From: an uncultured Clostridia bacterium
GTDB taxonomy: Bacteria; Bacillota; Clostridia; TANB77; CAG-508
Length of the DNA stretch: 63,029 bases
Reading direction: 5' to 3'
Assembly: GCA_944386325.1 (NCBI GenBank)
Contig: CALXAP010000002.1
Span: 1 to 63,029 of the forward strand
A model generated the notes under the pieces. That model was given only the letters and a program-made list of their open reading frames with translations. It was not told the origin of the DNA and searched no databases. The position numbers and the translations under genes were made by a program. Positions 53,459 to 60,259 of the stretch are shown piece by piece. The number at the start of each line of letters is the position of its first letter. The first letter of the stretch is position 1.

Positions 53459-53578
53459 CTACTTTGTTGTTTATTTTTCAATTTTAACATATTATATACT
53501 TTATTGTATATTTAAGTCTAAGCTTTGACACTAACACCTGAATAGTTACAAAATAAAACTTAAATTTTTGAATGTTCA

Positions 53579-53607
53579 TTGATTTTTTATAACAAATAGT
53601 ATATAGT
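53579..53607 (+). promoter_or_regulatory. Promoter of the small toxin gene
   Basis: TTGATT (53579-53584), 17-base spacer, TATAGT (53602-53607). About 85 bases of leader precede the toxin start, with a CTCGATATACTCGAG hairpin and a CCACTCC stretch that can partly mask the GGAGGTGG ribosome site. Confidence 0.65.
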
Positions 53608-53691
53608 AATTAACGATAGAGATGAGATAGCAGATATGTTGGGCTACCACTCCAATACTCGATATACTCGAGAGCAAGGAGGTGGTTGTTT

Positions 53692-53793
53692 ATGGAATTT
53701 ATATTAACTTTAATATATGCTTTGGGATTTTCCCTAACTGTAAACATAGCCTTATTGTGTATTATATACATAATGTGGACTAATAAACAATAA
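53692..53793 (+). CDS. Small hydrophobic toxin, type I toxin-antitoxin candidate
   Basis: A 33-residue peptide, MEFILTLIYALGFSLTVNIA then LLCIIYIMWTNKQ, with one membrane-spanning helix and a polar charged end, like holin-like or Fst-type toxins. The ribosome site AAGGAGGTGG is strong and seven bases upstream. The stop overlaps the end of a convergent RNA with a perfect consensus promoter. This organisation is typical of type I systems, where the RNA blocks toxin expression. Confidence 0.75.
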   Translation: MEFILTLIYALGFSLTVNIALLCIIYIMWTNKQ

Positions 53794-53880
53794 AAAACAA
53801 CACATTCTGCTTTGACCAGTGGGAATGTGTTGCTAAAACAATTTATGTGGTAGCCACATGTTCTGTGGTTCTCATTTTCT
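53792..53880 (-). ncRNA. Antitoxin RNA convergent to the toxin
   Basis: From the promoter at 53887-53915 the transcript would start near 53880 and end at a terminator with stem CAACACATTC/GAATGTGTTG followed by TTTTTT, overlapping the toxin stop. Expected length is about 90 nucleotides. A second stem, ATGTGG/CCACAT, lies in the middle. Pairing with the toxin mRNA 3' end is the expected mode of action; transcript ends are predicted. Confidence 0.7.
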
Positions 53881-53886
53881 ATCTAT

Positions 53887-53915
53887 ATTATACACAGGAT
53901 TTTTATTTTTGTCAA
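53887..53915 (-). promoter_or_regulatory. Consensus promoter of the antitoxin RNA
   Basis: On the minus strand: TTGACA (53915-53910), exactly 17 bases, TATAAT (53892-53887). A perfect sigma-A consensus; there is no ORF behind it. Confidence 0.85.
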
Positions 53916-54294
53916 ACATGATGTTGACACTATCATATTTATACAAGGTAGTGAACATATTCCACCAGAGCCTGAAAAGGTTCCAAATTTAATGATGTAT
54001 TATATATATAATTATAATCACGACGAACAAGATATATCTACTAAAATTGCTAAGTATCATATTGATTTTGAAAGAATACATCCTTTTGAAGATGGAAATG
54101 GAAGAATAGGTAGATTACTTATAAATTATGAATTATTAAAGAACGATTTGCCACCCGTTGTTATAGCTAAAGAAGATAGGGTAAAGTATTTTGAATTTTT
54201 AAGAAATGATGATTGTAGTGGATTATCCCAATGGCTAAAAGAATTATCTACTAGAGAAGAAGAAAGAATGGAGAAGTTTGGATATAAAAAATGA
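53911..54294 (+). pseudogene. C-terminal remnant of a Fic-domain protein
   Basis: The frame is open from about 53911 and includes GSEHIPPEPEKVPNLM and the Fic motif IHPFEDGNGRIGRL, then DLPPVVIAKEDRVKYFEFLR. The first 150 or so residues of a normal Fic protein, including the beginning of the Fic fold, are missing, and the antitoxin promoter lies at the breakpoint. The AMPylation motif is intact, but the fold is probably incomplete. A shorter start at 53992 is possible. Confidence 0.7.
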
Positions 54295-54342
54295 TATTTG
54301 TACAAAATATATTGATAAAATTAAAAATCAATATTATGATTT

Positions 54343-54382
54343 ATACAAATTCCGAATTATAATCGGAATTTGTATATTTTTT
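54343..54382 (+). terminator. Terminator after the Fic remnant
   Basis: ATACAAATTCCGA and TCGGAATTTGTAT form a perfect 13-bp stem followed by ATTTTTTT. Confidence 0.85.
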
Positions 54383-54389
54383 TACATGA

Positions 54390-54944
54390 TTATTCTCTTT
54401 CCCATATTAAAATTTTATTTGGATAATTTATTAGTTCATCATCACTCATATTCATATTCTTTTTAGATAAATTATCTATATAATATATATTTTTTATAAC
54501 TTCAGCATCATTTCCATTTGGGATATATCCTCTTAATTTTTCAGATTGAAAATCAACTATCATATGATTTCCTACTCTTAATAAATTATTAGTTTTATCA
54601 TTATCTCCTAGCATTTTTGTTGCTATTGTTTGTGTAACATTAATATATAAATCATAAGTATCTTCACCTGTTTTAACTAATAATGCATTTGCACTTTTAT
54701 AATTTGATAAATTAATTTTTATATCTAAACCTTGGTCTTCTGGTATATTTACTTCAACAATATCTTTACTATATTTTATTGGCATTTCATATTTAAATAC
54801 CATAAAAAAGGCTAGTATTAAAACTAAAAAAGTAGCAAGTATAATAATAACATTTCTTATATATCTTTTTTTATTCTTCTCGATTTCTTTATTTGCATAC
54901 TCTATTGTATCTTTTACTACTTTTTCTGCTTCCTCTTTATTCAT
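54390..54944 (-). CDS. Membrane protein paired with an XRE regulator
   Basis: A 184-residue protein: a charged N-terminus, one membrane segment (about 29-50, NVIIILATFLVLILAFFMVF), and an outer domain with DGLDIKINLSNYKSAN-like and NHMIVDFQSEKLRGYIPNG stretches. The family is not recognised. The start at ATG 54944 follows GGAGG; it overlaps the upstream regulator by 8 bases, so the two work together, perhaps as a sensor/anti-regulator pair. Confidence 0.65.
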   Translation of the reverse strand: MNKEEAEKVVKDTIEYANKEIEKNKKRYIRNVIIILATFLVLILAFFMVFKYEMPIKYSKDIVEVNIPEDQGLDIKINLSNYKSANALLVKTGEDTYDLYINVTQTIATKMLGDNDKTNNLLRVGNHMIVDFQSEKLRGYIPNGNDAEVIKNIYYIDNLSKKNMNMSDDELINYPNKILIWERE

Positions 54945-55155
54945 TATCATCTCCTCCTTTTAATAAATCATATAAGCTTATATTTAAAATTTCTGCAAGT
55001 GGAATTAAAATAGATATATCAGGAAAGGATAATCCTCGTTCCCATTTGCTTACTGCTTTATCGGTTATGTGTAGCTTATCAGCTAACTCCTTTTGAGTTA
55101 AATTTATAGCTTTTCTTTTTTCACTAATAAATTTACCTGTTTTTCCTGCATCCAT
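54937..55155 (-). CDS. XRE-family helix-turn-helix regulator
   Basis: A 72-residue single-domain regulator: FISEKRKAINLTQKELADKL and ITDKAVSKWERGLSFPD are the HTH. It is translationally coupled to the membrane protein at 54390. An AGGAGG site lies before its ATG. Target operators were not identified. Confidence 0.85.
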   Translation of the reverse strand: MDAGKTGKFISEKRKAINLTQKELADKLHITDKAVSKWERGLSFPDISILIPLAEILNISLYDLLKGGDDNE

Positions 55156-55193
55156 AAGTTTCCTCCTTACATTTTTAATTTTACCACTAACTG

Positions 55194-55221
55194 AAAAAAA
55201 GTAAACCGACTATTGGTTTAC
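55194..55221 (-). terminator. Terminator of the methyltransferase gene
   Basis: Read leftward: GTAAACC and GGTTTAC pair over seven bases, then TTTTTTTC. Confidence 0.78.
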
Positions 55222-55245
55222 TTCTAAACTTCAACATGATATAAA

Positions 55246-55785
55246 TCACAATGCTGTGCCTTGATTTGGAACGAAAAATTTACTCATATCGTTTTTTTCA
55301 AGTGTTAATAATGCTACTTTATTATTTATTCCACCACTATAACCTGTTAAACTTCCATTTGTTCCAACAACTCTATGACATGGTATAATAATACAAATTG
55401 GATTCCATCCAACAGCACCACCAACTGCTTGAGATGACATTCTTTTTATTCCTCTATTTTTGGCAATTATTTTAGATATTTCATTATAAGTTGTAGTTTC
55501 TCCATATGGTATACTATTCATTATATTTATTACTTCTTTCCTAAAAGGTGTTAAATTATTTATTTTATATTTAGGAATAAATTCTGGCTCTTTACCACTA
55601 AAATATATGTCCAACCATTTTATTGTTTGTTTAAATATACTAAGATTTTTTTCCTCACAATCTATTTTATGTTTTGATGAATCTTTTGAACCTTCAAACC
55701 ATAATCCTGTTAAATATTCTCCATCACTATTCATTAATATATTAGAAAATCCGTCTGGAGTTTTGTATTTGTGTTTATAGCACAT
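55246..55785 (-). CDS. ogt: Methylated-DNA--protein-cysteine methyltransferase
   Basis: A 179-residue O6-alkylguanine-DNA alkyltransferase. The acceptor motif IIPCHRVVGTNG places C136; SIPYGETTTYNEISKI and VGGAVGWNPI complete the DNA-binding and catalytic domain. The N-terminal domain is short and lacks regulatory zinc cysteines. It directly repairs alkylated bases in a single-turnover reaction. Confidence 0.92.
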   Translation of the reverse strand: MCYKHKYKTPDGFSNILMNSDGEYLTGLWFEGSKDSSKHKIDCEEKNLSIFKQTIKWLDIYFSGKEPEFIPKYKINNLTPFRKEVINIMNSIPYGETTTYNEISKIIAKNRGIKRMSSQAVGGAVGWNPICIIIPCHRVVGTNGSLTGYSGGINNKVALLTLEKNDMSKFFVPNQGTAL

Positions 55786-55927
55786 AAGCTTTCTCTCCTC
55801 AATATTATAATTCTAATACATTATATCATAAAATTCGAATATACATATTTTTTATATTATTGCAAATAATACTCAAAGTAAGTATTTTAAAATAGAAATT
55901 TTTACTATTTTAAGGAAGTTTTTATAT

Positions 55928-56479
55928 ATGAAATTAACAATATGTGAATTAAGCTATTTAAATGAATTGATTAGTAGTTGTGTAAATACAATTACATGTT
56001 TATCTTTATTTAGAAATCAAGTCAGAGATGCAGAATTAAAAAATATATTAGATACACAATTCCCAATACATGTAGAAGATTATAATTTAAAAGTTGAATT
56101 TGTAAAAGATGTAGAAAAAGCATCTGGAAGATTAAATGTTCCACAGTTAAATACAAGTATTTTTAGCAAAGACATTAATGAAACTCAAGGTGCAACTCCT
56201 GTAACTGTAAATACTAATGTTCAAACGTTAAATGATAGAGAAATTGCTTTGTCATATTTTCTTACATTAAAAAGAGCTGGAAAAGAATATGCGATTGCAT
56301 CTATGGAAGCTACAAATCCAAAATTAAGACAATTTTTAAAAGATGCATATACAATGAGTTGTAATCATTCATTTGAAATTTATGAATGGATGGCAAAACA
56401 TCAATATTATCCAATTATTGTAGCAGATGGCTGTCAAACAGGTGAGATTGCAAAAATTTATAATGTAATTGATTTATAA
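55928..56479 (+). CDS. CotF-family spore coat protein
   Basis: A 183-residue protein with two ferritin-like helical parts: LSYLNELISSCVNTITCLSL and DREIALSYFLTLKRAGKEYA then NPKLRQFLKDAYTMSCNHSF. This is the larger coat family related to the small proteins at 13948 and 14211. Regulation in sporulation is inferred. It is a single gene between a weak promoter region and a clear terminator. Confidence 0.7.
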   Translation: MKLTICELSYLNELISSCVNTITCLSLFRNQVRDAELKNILDTQFPIHVEDYNLKVEFVKDVEKASGRLNVPQLNTSIFSKDINETQGATPVTVNTNVQTLNDREIALSYFLTLKRAGKEYAIASMEATNPKLRQFLKDAYTMSCNHSFEIYEWMAKHQYYPIIVADGCQTGEIAKIYNVIDL

Positions 56480-56485
56480 TTTAGT

Positions 56486-56516
56486 AAGAGGGTGTCCTAA
56501 AATAGGAACCCTCTTT
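56486..56516 (+). terminator. Terminator of the coat protein gene
   Basis: AAGAGGG and CCCTCTT with inner TCCT/AGGA form an interrupted stem followed by TTTT. Confidence 0.78.
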
Positions 56517-56537
56517 TTATATTCTACTATATTAGTT

Positions 56538-57386
56538 TTATTCCATATTTCTATATTTTACATATCCTATAACACCTGCAACAGCAATTATTAATATTGC
56601 TGGGAAAATGTAACCTTGTAATCCTGTATATGGTAATGATGAAACACCTGAACCATTACTATTATTATTACCATTTCCATTACTTCCTGTTGTACCATTA
56701 TTATTTGTTGGTAAATTTATATTTATATCAGGAAGATTATTGTTATTATCATCACCAGTTGTGTTTCCTCCTGGTTTATTATTATTTCCTATATTGTTAT
56801 CATCTGGTGTTGTATCTCCACCTGTTGTATTATTTTCATCTGGGTCTGGTGTTGGAGTTGGGTCTGGATCTGGTTCTTCTATTGGAGCTCCCTCTATATT
56901 TACACTACTTATAACATCTCCAACTAATATATCTGGACTTGTTTGTCCACCATCATAAACAACTTTTATATTATTAAATCTTATTTCTACATTTTGTGCT
57001 GTAACTGCATCACTTTTCACATGAAAAGCTATTCTTGCTACTTCTCCAGGTGTACTTATAAAATCTGTTCTATCTATATAAAACATTGATGCATCTGTGT
57101 TTAATTGTGGTGAAGTCCAACCATTTACACCTGTAATATCAGAAAGAGTAATTGGCTCGAATATTGCTCTATCGTATATTAAATCTCCACTTACTGCGAA
57201 TATTCCTTCACCTGCAATATCTACAAAATCGCTTGTTGATATTGTAAATATAAGTGTATCTCCTGCCTTTACAGTTGTTTTATCTAAATTAACATTTACC
57301 TTTATACTAGCTTCTGCTCTTGATGTTACAAAACACATACTTACTATTACTAGTGCCATTAAAATAGTTACTAAAACCTTTTTCAT
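56538..57386 (-). CDS. Cohesin-domain surface protein with LPYTG sortase anchor
   Basis: A 282-residue protein. A signal peptide (about 1-27) precedes one cohesin domain (ASIKVNVNLDKTTVKAGD, FISTPGEVARIAFHVKSD, SPDILVGDVISSVNIEG). A proline/aspartate/asparagine-rich linker follows, then LPYTG, a hydrophobic segment and the basic tail KYRNME of a sortase substrate. It would display a dockerin-binding site on the wall. It lies 10 bases downstream of a dockerin-bearing peptidase gene, and a cohesin-plus-dockerin gene precedes that. The cohesin assignment is by fold-typical sequence. Confidence 0.82.
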   Translation of the reverse strand: MKKVLVTILMALVIVSMCFVTSRAEASIKVNVNLDKTTVKAGDTLIFTISTSDFVDIAGEGIFAVSGDLIYDRAIFEPITLSDITGVNGWTSPQLNTDASMFYIDRTDFISTPGEVARIAFHVKSDAVTAQNVEIRFNNIKVVYDGGQTSPDILVGDVISSVNIEGAPIEEPDPDPTPTPDPDENNTTGGDTTPDDNNIGNNNKPGGNTTGDDNNNNLPDININLPTNNNGTTGSNGNGNNNSNGSGVSSLPYTGLQGYIFPAILIIAVAGVIGYVKYRNME

Positions 57387-57396
57387 ATGTTTCCTC

Positions 57397-59352
57397 CTAT
57401 AAATTTATTTCCTTGAAATAAGCTTTTCTGATTAATGATAAATCAGTTATTGTAATTTGATTATCCCCATCTACATTTGATGATTTTAAATATACACCAT
57501 CTAATATTCTCAAATCTATTAAATGTTGTTTTATTTTTGATAAATCTGTTGCTGTTATCTCACCATCTCCATTTAAATCTCCTTTAACAGATAAATCGTA
57601 TTCTTTTTCATCATTTAATATTAATTTCATACCAGTAGCTATATATTGCTCATCTAGTATTTCATTATTATGGCTATCTAATACCTTCATTTGTGCATTT
57701 GTTTCTACACTTACTTCAAATAATTGAATATATGTATATGGAGATATGTTAGATATAGTATTTTCCTCATTATTTATTTCATATACATCTGATATTATAC
57801 CATTATCTATTTCTCGTGTAAATACTTTTACACATATATTTGCATTTTTTACATCTGTTTGACTTAAATCGACCCAATTATCAAGATTATTTCCTATATA
57901 AGTTTGACCTTCACTACTTACTGCAGTATCCCAATATTTTGATGTGCTAGGTGCTTCTATTCCAATTAAAGCATCATTTCCATTTGCAATATATTTTATT
58001 GCTACTGCAAATTTATCTCCTGTTAATTCTATTGGATTATCAAACTTAATTGTATTATAACCAGATTTTAGATTAATAATACCATTATTTACTTTTATTA
58101 ATTCATTTGAATTTAAATTTTCATTTTTATTATTAACATATATTTCACAATCTATATCAACTTGACTTGATATGCTTATTTCATTAATTACTTCATTTGT
58201 TTGAGGATTATTTCTTTCAAATACATTAGCCCCATATAGTTGACTTTCTCCACTTATTTTTATATTAGAAGCTATACCTAGTGGATCATGTTGATAAATA
58301 TTATCATAATCAATATCTGTTGTATCTATAATACCTACAACTGAAGCTTCTACCATAAAATCTTCATATGATATATAATAACAACCTGTTTCAAACTTTC
58401 CATCTGTACCATATGAGTTTAAAACTAAATATGCTCCTGGATTTTTTGGTCTATGATATGGGCTAAAATTACTAACAGGATAATTGTCATCCCAACCAAT
58501 TATGGTTACTTGATGATTAGCTTCTAACATGCTATTATCTGAATAATATGCTGGATACTCCATATTATAATTATAATATTCTTCATATATAGAACCTGAA
58601 ACTGTCATTGCAGTTACTCCACCATATTGAACTATATGTTCTTTTATTCTATTTCTTATTTCTAAAACTTCATCTTCTGTATATACAGTTCCATTTTCCA
58701 TTCCATCTGTATAATTTATAGTTCCATCTTGCATTTTATATTTATAAATTGAAGGGAATACTACATAATCATTAATTTTTTTCACAACATTTTTATTTTG
58801 TATTTCTGATATATCTATTTGAGATTCATCTTCTGTAAATTCCATATCGCTTTCTAATACAGGTCCACTACCTCTTGTAATATATGAAAGAGCTATCATA
58901 GGATTTCCTCCATCTTGAATTTCTCTTTCATATCCCCATGGATTTATTTCTCCATTTAAAAAAGTTTTTGAAGTAGCATAATTCATATGTCTTTCAGAAA
59001 AATCTGAAAATTCTCCTTTTGTCTTTTGTAAATTAGTTTCAAGTACACTTAATGTTGAAAATGTCCAACAGCTTTTGCTTGAACCTTGATCTTTTACTCT
59101 GATTGTTGTTACATCATCTCTTAAATCATATTTATCTAATATAGATGATTTACCTGCAAATAAACTTATATTTGCAATATTATTTCTACTTGACATATTA
59201 TAAGATGAAGATTTCCTTTCATAATCTAATACATCAGCTTTATCTACTTTCTGTATAGAACTTGCATCTATTGCAAATATATCATTAGTTAAAATACCTA
59301 TTACAAATATTGTACTAAAAAATATACTTTTATAAATCCTAGAAATCTTCAT
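57397..59352 (-). CDS. Secreted papain-like (C1A) peptidase with dockerin
   Basis: A 651-residue protein. After the signal peptide the catalytic domain shows C95 (GSSKSCWTFST), H280 (EANHQVTIIGWDD) and N312 (YLVLNSYGTDGK), the C1A triad. A lectin-like beta domain (about 365-515) and a short conserved module come next, then a type I-like dockerin at about 586-645 with two calcium loops (GDLNGDGEITATDLSKIKQH and NVDGDNQITITDLSLIRK). It would bind a cohesin. Such peptidases cleave proteins or peptides outside the cell. Confidence 0.9.
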   Translation of the reverse strand: MKISRIYKSIFFSTIFVIGILTNDIFAIDASSIQKVDKADVLDYERKSSSYNMSSRNNIANISLFAGKSSILDKYDLRDDVTTIRVKDQGSSKSCWTFSTLSVLETNLQKTKGEFSDFSERHMNYATSKTFLNGEINPWGYEREIQDGGNPMIALSYITRGSGPVLESDMEFTEDESQIDISEIQNKNVVKKINDYVVFPSIYKYKMQDGTINYTDGMENGTVYTEDEVLEIRNRIKEHIVQYGGVTAMTVSGSIYEEYYNYNMEYPAYYSDNSMLEANHQVTIIGWDDNYPVSNFSPYHRPKNPGAYLVLNSYGTDGKFETGCYYISYEDFMVEASVVGIIDTTDIDYDNIYQHDPLGIASNIKISGESQLYGANVFERNNPQTNEVINEISISSQVDIDCEIYVNNKNENLNSNELIKVNNGIINLKSGYNTIKFDNPIELTGDKFAVAIKYIANGNDALIGIEAPSTSKYWDTAVSSEGQTYIGNNLDNWVDLSQTDVKNANICVKVFTREIDNGIISDVYEINNEENTISNISPYTYIQLFEVSVETNAQMKVLDSHNNEILDEQYIATGMKLILNDEKEYDLSVKGDLNGDGEITATDLSKIKQHLIDLRILDGVYLKSSNVDGDNQITITDLSLIRKAYFKEINL

Positions 59353-59368
59353 CTTTATATACTCCTTA

Positions 59369-60238
59369 TTATAATTCTATTTCACCAAACATTGCTTTTC
59401 TTATTCTTGATAAGTCTGTTATAGTAACTTCTTCATCACCATCAACATTTGCAGCTTCTAAATATGCTCCTTCTAATAATCTTAATTCAATTAAATGTTG
59501 TTTAATTTTTGCTAAGTCTGTTGCTGTTATTTGTCCATCACCATTTAAGTCACCACTTATAATTAATGTATATGTTTCAGTTCCAGACTTCATTGTCATT
59601 CCTGTTCCAACTGTTTGTCCTGTTGTTAATTCTGTTCCTGATTGATTTAACACTTGTATTCCCGATCCAATAATATTGCTTTTAAATGTTTCTACAGTTG
59701 TACCTGGTTTGATTCCTACAATATTAGTTCCCTCAAATTTATAAACATTTGAAGAAATTGATTTTACTGATATTTCTTTTGTAACATCAGCTGTTTCAAC
59801 TCTTTGTCCTGATGCTGCATCATTTATTATAAAATCTTTTATAGCAATTTGTGTATCTCCCATTGGTGCATCACTTTTTACTCTAAATGTTATACTAAAT
59901 AAGCCACCTTCTTCTGTTATATATCCTGAACTAGATGGTACACATAATATTTTTCCATTATTATATGATATTCCCCATCCATTCAATCCTTGTATGTCAC
60001 TTCCTGTTAATTCTTCAAATACATCTGTACTATATTCTATTATACCTGTACCTGCATCGATTCCTTGACTTCCAAAATCAAAGTTTTTAGTTGATACTGT
60101 TACTGTTAAAGTACCACCTTTTGTTACAACATCATTATCTGTTTCTATAGCTAGGTTATATCCCAAAGCATGTGATGGTGCAACATAAATCATCATACTG
60201 ACCATAAAAATTGTAAAAATTGTTAAAACTTTTTTCAT
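59369..60238 (-). CDS. Adaptor protein with cohesin and dockerin
   Basis: A 289-residue secreted protein. Signal peptide 1-24, a cohesin domain (YNLAIETDNDVVTKGGTLTV, GLFSITFRVKSDAP), a linker module (about 155-225) and a C-terminal dockerin (GDLNGDGQITATDLAKIKQH, NVDGDEEVTITDLSRIRKA). Having both modules, it can bind a cohesin with its dockerin and hold another dockerin protein, extending a chain. It lies between two dockerin-bearing C1A-type genes. Confidence 0.85.
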   Translation of the reverse strand: MKKVLTIFTIFMVSMMIYVAPSHALGYNLAIETDNDVVTKGGTLTVTVSTKNFDFGSQGIDAGTGIIEYSTDVFEELTGSDIQGLNGWGISYNNGKILCVPSSSGYITEEGGLFSITFRVKSDAPMGDTQIAIKDFIINDAASGQRVETADVTKEISVKSISSNVYKFEGTNIVGIKPGTTVETFKSNIIGSGIQVLNQSGTELTTGQTVGTGMTMKSGTETYTLIISGDLNGDGQITATDLAKIKQHLIELRLLEGAYLEAANVDGDEEVTITDLSRIRKAMFGEIEL

Positions 60239-60259
60239 AATATCACTCCCTCTTTTATT

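Noticed and set aside
53292..53528. Rightward ORF opposite the DUF3800 gene
   Set aside because: No ribosome site or family pattern; the leftward frame has the DUF3800 motif.
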